Shown: positions 32,697 through 40,209 of the stretch, in pieces
How positions within the stretch are numbered: the first letter of the stretch is position 1
Layout: each line of letters begins with the position of its first letter
Assembly (NCBI GenBank): GCA_904379015.1
Contig: CAJFHG010000021.1
Coordinates: 1-42,465 of the forward strand
Source: Candidatus Paralachnospira caecorum
GTDB lineage: Bacteria > Bacillota > Clostridia > Lachnospirales > Lachnospiraceae
DNA: 42,465 nucleotides
Reading direction: 5' to 3'
The notes under the pieces: model-generated
What the model was told of the DNA's origin: nothing
Seen by the model: only the letters and a program-made list of their open reading frames with translations
Database searches by the model: none
Translations under genes and position numbers: made by a program

Positions 32697-35246
32697 TCAG
32701 CGGTTCTGCACCCAGCTGACAAAGGGATATCCGTAGGAAGCATAATAAGCCTCCGCCGTATCCTGAGCCGTCACATAAGTGGTCCCCGTGAGCGGATCAT
32801 AAATGATCAGGTTTGTATAGGCGTCATAGCCCACGATCAGCTCCGCCCTGTTTCCTTCCGTCAGCGCCAGCACCGGATAGCCCTGATCCACATAATACAG
32901 GATCTGGTTGATGCTGCAGCCCTGCAGGTTCAGGGCCCCGCCGGAAAACGCCTCATTGAGGATCTCGTAGGCCGTCTTTCCTTCTGCCAGGGCACTGTTC
33001 ACATCCATGGAAGCATTCCCCAGCCTCAGCATGATGGACAGGCACGCCGACAGGCTTTCCTCCTGCGACGCGGCCGGCGTCACCGCGCCCAGATCGATCA
33101 GCGCCTCTGTGCTCCTGTTCGCCCTGGTCCAGACCTGGCCCGACCTGCTGTCGACAACCACTCCCATCTGATCATACACAAGGGCAATGGCTTCATTCGC
33201 GGACGAGCGGATGCCCTGCAGCCGGCCGCAGGCATAGGCATAATACTGACTGTCCACCGCCCCGGCCTGGGCGGTGGAGACCAGGTTCAGCTCTCTGCCC
33301 GCTTCTCCCACCGTCTCCTTGGGCGTCGTAATGCTGAGCACGTTTTCCGTATTGCCTGACCCGGAAAGATTCAGGGTGTAGGTCGTCCTCCTGGTATCGG
33401 AATACTGGCTGGTCACCACAGACTCCTGATCGGCAGACGCCTGATTCTGGAGCAGCGCGTCATCGGCCGCCGCGGAAAAACTGCCGTCCTCATTCCTGGT
33501 TTCCCGGCTGATCCGGATCTTTCCATCCTCCACCTGCACGCCGCTGATGTAGATGCCGTCTCTCTGATAAGTGGTCAGCACCTGCATGTTCCGGTCCATG
33601 ATCTCCAGAACGTACATGGGATAATGGACCACCAGGCCATTTCTCTGGATCTCTGATTCTCTGGCCTTTCCATAAATAAAATCGCCGTTTATAAATCCCA
33701 GGGCGCGGATGGTCTCGCCCTCATCCGCATGGATGGTGAGATCTGTGCCGTCGTCCATATAAAAAATATGAATGGTCTTTCCGCCGTAAATATCTTCCTC
33801 TTCCTGCCACGCCACCGCGCTGGAATCCTCACTGATCACATAAGCGCCTTCCCGCAGCCCGCTGATGATCTCCACATATTCTTCTCCGGAAAAGTCAATG
33901 GCGTAAATGCTGTTTCCGAACATCAGATAAAACAGATTGTTGCTTCCCACATAGGACAGAGTGCCGATCTCTTCCTTCAGCACCTGATACGGCTCGTCGG
34001 AAGGAATGAAAAACACCTCCCTGACTGCGTTTTCTTCCCGGCTGTACTGATAAAACACAAGGCCGCACCGGCCTTCATGGCTTCCCCGGTTCATATAACC
34101 GTACACGGTAAAGGCCACATCCCCGTTTTCTGACACGCTGATCACGCGGAACCGGTGCTGGTCATACAGGGTCCGGATTCCGTCGTCGTTCTCCTGCTTG
34201 AAGGAAAACAGCCGGAGCGCCTCGTTGGACGCCTGATCATATCCCCAGAGCTCGCCGTCCGCCACGAATACCGTATAATTCCCGGCGCTTTCCAGCTCTA
34301 CCGGAAGATTCCGGGAGCCGATGACGCCCAGATCGACGGTTCCGCCCTGAATGGTCTGATCCGACGGCGAAAAGGTCTGGTCCACGGTCCTTTCATAGGC
34401 GATCAGCCACAGCTTTCCGCTGACATACCGCACGCAGAGGAACTCCCGGACCCAGTAAGAATCCGTACCGCCGCTCTCATTCTGGGCGGTGATCTGATAA
34501 GTCAGCTGCACCGAAGCCACCATTTCATTCAGCTCTTTGATGTCCATCCGGATCTCGCCTGTCCGTGAGGGGTTCAAATCCCCCCAGGTCACCTGCCGGT
34601 AGCTGGACTTGATGTCCGTATATCCGAAGGAACTGTTGTCCGCCGCGCTGTCTGTCTCCAGCTGCGCCGTGATCTCCTCCGGACTCTCCTTCGTAAAGGT
34701 CAGTTCGCTGAACCGGGACGCGAAGGCGATCTGCTCCCCGATATGCGTATCGTCATAATACCGGATCCTCGTATAATAATAAGCCGGATCCCAGTCATCC
34801 GTCCTGAGCTTCAGGACCAGCACATATTCTCTTCCCCGTTCCAGCAGATCCTGCAGGGTAAGCTCCGCCTGGACCGCATCGCCGTTCTCCGCATACGTAT
34901 CGCAGGTACCGGACTCGATCAGGTTTTCCCCGTCCAGGCTCCTCACTTCAAACTCGATGGACCGGAGCTCGTTTCCATAGGTACTGATCCGGAAAGGAAG
35001 CCGCCTGTCCTGGGGAAGCGGCGTGATGGTATCGCGCATATAGGGAATATCCATGGACTGGGTATATCCGTGCAGCGTATTGACCGCGCTTCCTTCAAAT
35101 TCCATGGTCACCACCGGAAGCGTGGCCTCGCTCATCACCGCGTAAACCGTTTCCTGTTCCTGATTTCTGGTAAAAAATAAAACTGCCGCCACTGCCGCCA
35201 CAAAAATGAAAAGCAGGACCAGCAGCCGCTTCAACAATTTTTTCAT
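32697..35246 (-). CDS. Membrane-anchored protein with degenerate C39-like C-terminal domain
   Basis: An 849-aa protein, envelope located. One N-terminal membrane helix (KRLLVLLFIFVAAVAAVLFF) anchors a long extracytoplasmic part with beta-rich, propeller-like stretches (residues about 300-660: repeated strands such as VFVADGELWGYD, FRVISVSENGDVAFTVYG, LFYLMFGNSIYAIDF). Residues about 730-845 look like a C39/papain-like domain: ACLSIMLRLGN with Cys735, YEILNEAF, GYPVLALTEG, LIVGYDAYTN and IYDP (Asp817). Where the catalytic His should be stands Glu802 (RAELIVGYD), so it is probably not an active peptidase. I know of no named function. AGAGGA precedes the ATG. Confidence 0.7.
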   Translation of the reverse strand: MKKLLKRLLVLLFIFVAAVAAVLFFTRNQEQETVYAVMSEATLPVVTMEFEGSAVNTLHGYTQSMDIPYMRDTITPLPQDRRLPFRISTYGNELRSIEFEVRSLDGENLIESGTCDTYAENGDAVQAELTLQDLLERGREYVLVLKLRTDDWDPAYYYTRIRYYDDTHIGEQIAFASRFSELTFTKESPEEITAQLETDSAADNSSFGYTDIKSSYRQVTWGDLNPSRTGEIRMDIKELNEMVASVQLTYQITAQNESGGTDSYWVREFLCVRYVSGKLWLIAYERTVDQTFSPSDQTIQGGTVDLGVIGSRNLPVELESAGNYTVFVADGELWGYDQASNEALRLFSFKQENDDGIRTLYDQHRFRVISVSENGDVAFTVYGYMNRGSHEGRCGLVFYQYSREENAVREVFFIPSDEPYQVLKEEIGTLSYVGSNNLFYLMFGNSIYAIDFSGEEYVEIISGLREGAYVISEDSSAVAWQEEEDIYGGKTIHIFYMDDGTDLTIHADEGETIRALGFINGDFIYGKARESEIQRNGLVVHYPMYVLEIMDRNMQVLTTYQRDGIYISGVQVEDGKIRISRETRNEDGSFSAAADDALLQNQASADQESVVTSQYSDTRRTTYTLNLSGSGNTENVLSITTPKETVGEAGRELNLVSTAQAGAVDSQYYAYACGRLQGIRSSANEAIALVYDQMGVVVDSRSGQVWTRANRSTEALIDLGAVTPAASQEESLSACLSIMLRLGNASMDVNSALAEGKTAYEILNEAFSGGALNLQGCSINQILYYVDQGYPVLALTEGNRAELIVGYDAYTNLIIYDPLTGTTYVTAQDTAEAYYASYGYPFVSWVQNR

Positions 35247-35460
35247 GTGTATTCATCCTCTTTATATCTCAAGTCCGCCCGCGAAGCCCCGGTCTTCCCT
35301 TCCGCCGCCATCCCGGCCGGCGTCCGCCGCGCTCCGCCGCGTTCCATACAGTCCGCACAATTACGGCAGGGCCCGAATCTAATATAGCCATGGTCCTGCC
35401 ATGACTATATTGTAAGATCAAACGTTGAAAACCTCAACCGCTTTTTTTCTTAACTTTTTC
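35247..35460. other. Gap with an inverted repeat before the 849-aa gene
   Basis: No gene seen. The inverted repeat AATATAGCCATGG / CCATGACTATATT (35381-35411, one mismatch, 5-nt loop) could be a terminator stem without T run, or an operator. Confidence 0.45.
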
Positions 35461-35925
35461 TTACCAATATCTTTTCCTCCAGGTTCTGCGCCTGATGCGC
35501 CTCGCGCAGATCTCATGACAGAACAGTACTTCTATGGCCGCTTTCATCCATTCTGCCTCCGCCTCTCCGGCGTCCTCCTGCAGTTCTCTCCTGTAGATTT
35601 CCCCGCAGAGCCTGCGCACGCCCACTCTGTCCGGATACTCGTCGTAAAGGATGCTTCCCTCATAGTCAATGGTATCGCACAGATCGCTGATGCTCCGCTG
35701 CAGACGCTTCATCTTTTCCGGATACATGGCGCGGAAATATTCCATATCTTTTCCCGCCTCCTGATCCTCCTGCCATCCGGACGGATCCCCGGCCCGCCCG
35801 CTTCTTCCGTCCAGAGCTGCCGCCCTCAGCCAGGGAGCCGGATGGATCGCGGCACCGGACCATCCCCTGCGGAACGGACGGCCTCCATAATAATCCCAAA
35901 CGAAATCACTGAATTGTTCTGCCAT
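35461..35925 (-). CDS. Conserved hypothetical protein, 154 aa
   Basis: A soluble, charged protein without signal peptide. A tail-to-middle block reads MYPEKMKRLQRSISDLCDTIDYEGSILYDEYPDRVGVRRL, which I recall as a recurrent pattern in Lachnospiraceae proteins of unknown function (a MYP..KRLQ helix followed by DYEGS..YDEYPD). A short His/Cys-containing end (EVLFCHEICARR) follows. AAGGTGG is 7 nt before the ATG. Lies between ywmB and the 849-aa membrane protein, so it may share an envelope or sporulation job, but nothing in the sequence proves it. Confidence 0.65.
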   Translation of the reverse strand: MAEQFSDFVWDYYGGRPFRRGWSGAAIHPAPWLRAAALDGRSGRAGDPSGWQEDQEAGKDMEYFRAMYPEKMKRLQRSISDLCDTIDYEGSILYDEYPDRVGVRRLCGEIYRRELQEDAGEAEAEWMKAAIEVLFCHEICARRIRRRTWRKRYW

Positions 35926-35999
35926 CTAGCTGCCACCTTATTATCCATAATCTACTACAGGATATGCGGTAACCGTCAAATGGGTTCCCGGTTCCGGCG

Positions 36000-36779
36000 T
36001 CAGTATTCTGTCCCGATCATGGGACATCCCAGCCTGAACACTGTCCTGTCCAGTTGTTCGTCATACGTCACCGCCAGATTCACATTGACAGGAACGCCCG
36101 CCACGCTCCGGGCTTCTCCTCCGTCGGAGGAATAACCGTACACCGTATAAAGCTCCTCTTCGTCGATTTCATCCCTCCGGACAGCCTTCATCCTGTCAAA
36201 AAGAGTTTCCGCCGCGATCCGCTGTTCTTCCCTGGACATCTTCCCTTCGTAATATCCGGAAATCTCAATAACCACTTCATCCTCCAGCCCGGCCGCGCCG
36301 GTCGCCTCCCGGAGCCGTTCCTGCTCCTCCAGCGCTTCTCCCGCATCGGGCTCCCGGCTCAGGAAGATCTCCGCCCGCAGATAATTGTTCCGGCTCTCCG
36401 TCCCGTCTTCTTCCGTCTCCTCCGTCAGAAATGTGAGACGCAGCGTTTTTGTCCCATCCTCTGTACTCTGCTCATACACCACGGCATTCTCTGCCCCGGC
36501 GCAGCCCCCGCCTTTCTCCTCCGCGTTTCCTGCCTTTTCCTGTCCCATAATCGTCTCACCCAGACATTCCAGGAACGCGGCTTTTTCCTCTGCTTTATAA
36601 TGGTTATCATCCAGATAGCCTTCCCGGTATATATGGCAGCTTCCCCCGGCAAAGTTGGCCTGCGCAAAGGCATTCAAAACCGTTTCTCTCGCCTCCGGCC
36701 GCGGTCCCCAGAGCATCATCGCCGCCGCGCCGGCCGCCAGCACGGCCAGAGCAAAGGCCTTCCATCTGCCCACAGTCAT
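36000..36779 (-). CDS. YwmB-like exported protein
   Basis: A 259-aa protein with an N-terminal signal/anchor helix (WKAFALAVLAAGAAAMMLWG) and an alpha/beta fold of the YwmB (TATA-box-binding-like) type: an EAFAQANF-type helix, two acidic strand regions (LRLTFLTEETEED, RNNYLRAEIFLS), and the closing MKAVRRDEIDEEELYTVYGYS and VNVNLAVTYDEQLDRTVFRLGCPMI. In Bacillus ywmB lies next to murAB and spoIID; here murA is three genes downstream, consistent with the same neighbourhood. Start chosen at 36779 (MTVGRWKAF), with GGAAGGGAAGG ahead. The family has no proven function. Confidence 0.65.
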   Translation of the reverse strand: MTVGRWKAFALAVLAAGAAAMMLWGPRPEARETVLNAFAQANFAGGSCHIYREGYLDDNHYKAEEKAAFLECLGETIMGQEKAGNAEEKGGGCAGAENAVVYEQSTEDGTKTLRLTFLTEETEEDGTESRNNYLRAEIFLSREPDAGEALEEQERLREATGAAGLEDEVVIEISGYYEGKMSREEQRIAAETLFDRMKAVRRDEIDEEELYTVYGYSSDGGEARSVAGVPVNVNLAVTYDEQLDRTVFRLGCPMIGTEY

Positions 36780-36879
36780 CCCTTCCCTTCCTCTGTGATT
36801 AGTTTCAGAATCTCCAAAAAGAGGAATGTTTATGCAGGAAATCAAAATAATAACATCATTCAGACAAAGGAGGCAAAAC

Positions 36880-37512
36880 ATGAATCCAACATCCTACGGT
36901 TATATCCGCGTTTCCACAAAAGAACAGCATGAAGACCGCCAGCTGATCGCGCTCCGGGAATTTCCCGTCAGAGAAGACAGGATCTACATGGACAAACTGA
37001 GCGGCAAAAATTTTGACCGGCCCCAGTACCGGAAGCTGATCCGAAGACTCAGTCCGGGCGATGTGCTGGTCATAAAGGCGATCGACAGACTGGGAAGAAA
37101 CTATGACGACATCCAGGAGCAGTGGAGGATCATCACAAAAGAGATCCGGGCCGACATCGTTGTGCTTGACATGCCCCTCCTGGACACCCGGAAAAAGGGA
37201 CGGGACCTGACAGGAACCTTTATCTCGGACATGGTTCTTCAGATTCTCAGCTATGTGGCCCAGATCGAGCGGGAAAACATCCGCTCCAGGCAGGCCGAAG
37301 GCATCGCGGCCGCGAAAGCAAAGGGAATCCGGTTCGGCCGGAGCCGGAAAGAAATCCCGGACCAGTTTACAGGGCTCTACAGGAGCTACCGGGAAGGAAG
37401 CATTTCCGCCAGGGCGGCCGCCAGACTCCCCGGCATTTCCCACAGCACCTTCCTGCGCTGGGGAAACGCGGGGGACGGCGCCGAAAAAGAACGGACGGAT
37501 TCTGGTCTGTAA
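36880..37512 (+). CDS. Small serine recombinase (resolvase/invertase type)
   Basis: A 210-aa site-specific recombinase. The catalytic serine is in SYGYIRVSTKEQHEDRQ, and the resolvase arginine region LVIKAIDRLGRNYDDI follows; a C-terminal helix-turn-helix (ISARAAARLPGISHSTFLRW) would bind DNA. Length fits Tn3-type resolvases. ATG at 36880 is preceded by a strong AAAGGAGG at 6 nt; the frame upstream is not needed. It starts 100 nt from the divergent ywmB gene and precedes tetR. It may be left from a mobile unit or serve an inversion; no partner transposase of the Tn3 kind is nearby. Confidence 0.9.
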   Translation: MNPTSYGYIRVSTKEQHEDRQLIALREFPVREDRIYMDKLSGKNFDRPQYRKLIRRLSPGDVLVIKAIDRLGRNYDDIQEQWRIITKEIRADIVVLDMPLLDTRKKGRDLTGTFISDMVLQILSYVAQIERENIRSRQAEGIAAAKAKGIRFGRSRKEIPDQFTGLYRSYREGSISARAAARLPGISHSTFLRWGNAGDGAEKERTDSGL

Positions 37513-37629
37513 AGTAGACTTTATGATCCACCGGAAATCCAACTGTATTTTCCCGCGGCCGGATGCCCCGGATGCTGAAAATTATTATATCACGGCCGGA
37601 ATATAAAGTCTGATTTATGATCCGCCGGA
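37510..37629. repeat. Two 26-bp direct repeats flanking the tetR promoter region
   Basis: TAAAGT-N4-TTTATGATCCACCGGA (37510-37535) and TAAAGT-N4-TTTATGATCCGCCGGA (37604-37629) agree at 21 of 26 positions; the four mismatches in the N4 and one later. The first contains the perfect palindrome TAAAGT-AG-ACTTTA. The first overlaps the recombinase stop and the second ends 36 nt before the tetR start. They could be TetR operators or recombinase sites. Confidence 0.65.
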
Positions 37630-37665
37630 CAAATACGGCAGAACAGGCTGCAAGGAGGAAAACCA

Positions 37666-38268
37666 TTGAGACTGAGATACGAAAACAGAAAAAGAAAACT
37701 GCTGGAAACAGCCATACATATCGTGGCAGAGGAAGGACTCGGTTCTTTTTCCATGAGAAAGACCACAGAACAGGCCGGCGTGTCTGAGGCCCTGATCTAC
37801 AAGCATTATGAATCAAAGGAAAATCTGCTGCGCGTCTGCTTTGAGACCGTCAGCGGCGAGATCCGCACATTGTTTTCTGGTGTGTCCGCAGAACGGGACA
37901 TCAGTCCCGAAGCGCTTCCCGGTTCCGTACACGCGCTCTGGACGCGCATCTTTTCCTTTTTTATCAGCAGCGGCGGACACGCGCTCTTTTATTTTGAATA
38001 TCTGAATTCCAGGTATTCCGGCGGAGAGCTCCCGTTCTGGCTTCCGCTCCTGCTTCCTTCTGCCGCGGCTTCCCGCTTCCAGGACCCGGTTCTTTTATGG
38101 GACTTTATTCTGGACACCACCTGCTGCTTCGCCAGACGGATCATCCAGGGTCAAATACCGGACACACCGGAAATTTACGACACAGTATGGAAACTGATTT
38201 CCTCCGGAATTTTCACTCCGCGCACTGTGAGAATTCCCGGCGCCGCCGGCCGTTTCAGCGCAAAATAA
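37666..38268 (+). CDS. TetR/AcrR-family transcriptional regulator
   Basis: A 200-aa regulator with a TetR helix-turn-helix at the N-terminus (KLLETAIHIVAEEGLGSFSMRKTTEQAGVSEALIYKHYESKENLL) and a diverged all-helical ligand domain. Start is TTG at 37666, with AAGGAGG 7 nt ahead; no closer ATG fits. Genes of this kind next to ABC exporters usually repress them and sense the transported compound. The neighbouring ABC genes start 380 nt downstream in the same direction. Confidence 0.85.
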   Translation: MRLRYENRKRKLLETAIHIVAEEGLGSFSMRKTTEQAGVSEALIYKHYESKENLLRVCFETVSGEIRTLFSGVSAERDISPEALPGSVHALWTRIFSFFISSGGHALFYFEYLNSRYSGGELPFWLPLLLPSAAASRFQDPVLLWDFILDTTCCFARRIIQGQIPDTPEIYDTVWKLISSGIFTPRTVRIPGAAGRFSAK

Positions 38269-38312
38269 TTTTACCAGGAGCCGGATCCCGGAAAAATTTT
38301 TTAAAATTGCTT

Positions 38313-38341
38313 TTGAAATTTTTCGATTTCAGCTGTATAAT
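38313..38341 (+). promoter_or_regulatory. Promoter of the ABC exporter operon
   Basis: TTGAAA (38313-38318), 17-bp spacer ending TG, and perfect TATAAT (38336-38341). Transcription would start about 38348, about 300 nt before the first exporter gene. Confidence 0.8.
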
Positions 38342-38373
38342 CCTATTATCAACTGAACAGAACTGCTTAATCT

Positions 38374-38418
38374 ACGATACAAGAGCACTGCCTCTGATAC
38401 GATACAGGAGCAATTGCC
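38374..38418 (+). repeat. Paired leader repeats
   Basis: ACGATACAAGAGCACTGCC (38374-38392) and ACGATACAGGAGCAATTGCC (38399-38418) are near copies. The second supplies the 5' arm of the first terminator; the first could pair instead with the same TTGTATCGT arm and so act as an antiterminator partner. Confidence 0.6.
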
Positions 38419-38434
38419 TTTTGTATCGTTTTTT
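38399..38434 (+). terminator. First terminator in the exporter leader
   Basis: ACGATACA (38399-38406) pairs with TGTATCGT (38422-38429), with inner AGG/CCT; followed by six T. Confidence 0.75.
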
Positions 38435-38466
38435 GCGCGTACCGAAAGGTAGGCGCTATTTTTTTT
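38435..38466 (+). terminator. Second terminator in the exporter leader
   Basis: GCGC(G)TACC, loop GAAA (38444-38447), GGTA(G)GCGC, then TA and eight T (38459-38466). It starts directly where the first T run ends. Confidence 0.85.
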
Positions 38467-38649
38467 CGCGACACGCCCGGAAAGGCGCTGTGTGCCGGCG
38501 GCACGCATTCAGCGCCGGCCGGAGCGGAGCGAAGACCCGCCGTGCCTGCACGGGGCAGGCATCCGACGGACCGCTGCCATCAGGCGGCAATGCCGCTTAA
38601 GGGCGCTGCCGCCATAAAATAAACATCAAAAAAGAAAGAAGGTTTACAC

Positions 38650-40209
38650 ATGGTCAAAAAAATTCCGGGCTGCCTGCAGGAATACCGGGCAGCCGCCATC
38701 GCAACCATCATACTGACCGGACTGAAAACACTGCTGGAAATCATCGTTCCCTTTCTGCAGGCGGACATCATTGACAGGGGAATCTACGGCGGAGACCGCA
38801 GCGCTCTGGTCTCCACCGCATGGATCATGATCGGCTGTGTCGCCCTGGCCCTGGTATTCGGCCTGACTGCCAGCCGAACCGCTTCCGCCGCCTCCGGCGT
38901 AGCCCGGAACATGAGAACGGATATGTACAACAATATCCAGGATTTCTCCTTTGCCAACATTGACAAATTCTCAAGTGCCGGCCTCGTCACCCGTCTGACC
39001 ACCGATGTGATGAACATTCAGAATGCCTTCATGATGGTCATCCGCGTAGCAGTGCGCGCCCCTCTCATGATCGTTTTCGCCCTGATCATGGCTTTTGCGA
39101 TCAGTCCGCGGATCGCTTCCATGTATCTGCTGCTGATCCCCATCCTGGGCATCGCGCTGGCCGGCCTGATCCTGTACGCGAAACGGTATTTTGAAAAGGT
39201 ATTCGCCCAGTACGACAGGCTCAATCAGGTCGTACAGGAAAACCTAAGCGGCATCCGCGTCGTGAAAGGATTCTCCAGAGAGGAATATGAAAAGGAAAAG
39301 TTCCAGAACACCTCCACCGCCCTGTACAAAATCTTTAAAAAGGCGGAGGGCGTCATGGCTTACTCCTCCCCGGTCATGCAGCTGGTGGTGTATGCCTGCC
39401 TCCTGCTCATTTACTGGGTGGGCGCCGCCATGATCGTAGACAGCCGCAGCACCGTCCAGAACGGCGAGATCATATTCGACGGCGTATCCTTCCATTATTT
39501 CAGGGACAAAACCGGCGAATGCATTCACAATGTCAGCCTGGTCATCCCCTCCGGTTCGACAGTGGGCATCATCGGCGCCACCGGCGCCGGAAAAAGCAGT
39601 CTGGTGCAGCTGATCCCCCGTCTCTATGACGCGACCGCCGGAAAGGTCCTGGTCGGCGGCGTGGATGTAAAGGACTATAAACTGGACACCATCCGGAACG
39701 CCGTTTCCATGGTGCTGCAGAAAAATCTGCTGTTTTCCGGAACCATCAAAGAAAATCTCCGATGGGGCGACGAGAACGCCTCCGATGAGGAGCTGGTCCG
39801 CGCCTGCCGGCTGGCCCAGGCCGATGAATTCATCAGCCAGTTTCCCGATGGCTACGACACTTACATTGAACAGGGCGGAACCAATGTGTCCGGCGGCCAG
39901 AAGCAGCGGCTCTGTATTGCCCGCGCGCTGCTCAAAAAGCCCAAAATCCTGATCCTGGACGATTCCACCAGCGCGGTGGACACCAGAACAGATGCCCTGA
40001 TCCGGAAAGCGTTCCGGGAAGAAATCCCGGATACAACCAAGCTGATCATCGCCCAGCGCATCACCTCCGTGGAGGATGCCGATTTTACCATTGTTCTGAA
40101 GGACGGACGCATCGACGGCGTCGGAAATCATGCTTATTTGCTGGAACACAATGAAATTTACCGGGACATTTACACATCTCAGCAGCAGGGAGGGAAAGCA
40201 AATGAATAA
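38650..40209 (+). CDS. ABC exporter half, degenerate-site type, with internal deletion
   Basis: A 519-aa fused membrane/ATPase protein. Membrane helices cover about residues 10-260; the ATPase part has Walker A GATGAGKSS at 309-317, signature NVSGGQKQRLCIARALL, and Walker B ILILDDSTSAVD (Asp437, with Asp438 in place of the catalytic Glu) and switch QR instead of HR (IIAQRITSV). These changes mark the non-catalytic site of heterodimeric exporters of the TM287/BmrC type. Between residues 264 and 268 (DSRS then TVQNGEI) about 60 residues usually forming helix 6 and the linker are absent, so the usual length (about 580) is not reached. Its stop overlaps the next start by 8 nt. Confidence 0.85.
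   Translation: MVKKIPGCLQEYRAAAIATIILTGLKTLLEIIVPFLQADIIDRGIYGGDRSALVSTAWIMIGCVALALVFGLTASRTASAASGVARNMRTDMYNNIQDFSFANIDKFSSAGLVTRLTTDVMNIQNAFMMVIRVAVRAPLMIVFALIMAFAISPRIASMYLLLIPILGIALAGLILYAKRYFEKVFAQYDRLNQVVQENLSGIRVVKGFSREEYEKEKFQNTSTALYKIFKKAEGVMAYSSPVMQLVVYACLLLIYWVGAAMIVDSRSTVQNGEIIFDGVSFHYFRDKTGECIHNVSLVIPSGSTVGIIGATGAGKSSLVQLIPRLYDATAGKVLVGGVDVKDYKLDTIRNAVSMVLQKNLLFSGTIKENLRWGDENASDEELVRACRLAQADEFISQFPDGYDTYIEQGGTNVSGGQKQRLCIARALLKKPKILILDDSTSAVDTRTDALIRKAFREEIPDTTKLIIAQRITSVEDADFTIVLKDGRIDGVGNHAYLLEHNEIYRDIYTSQQQGGKANE

Larger units (their letters stand above)
38269..38649. other. Structured leader region before the ABC exporter genes
   Basis: No protein gene was found (no ATG before 38480). 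It contains the promoter, two tandem terminators, near-identical repeats and GC-rich hairpins: GGCGCTG/CAGCGCC with inner GTGCC/GGCAC (38484-38516), and GCCTGC/GCAGGC and GGCGGCA/TGCCGCC stems that compete with shorter alternatives. The exporter start has AGAAGG 7 nt ahead. Confidence 0.6.

Noticed and set aside
38341-38480. Leader peptide for ribosome-mediated attenuation before the exporter
   Set aside because: No ATG or GTG with ribosome binding site lies in the terminator part of the leader.
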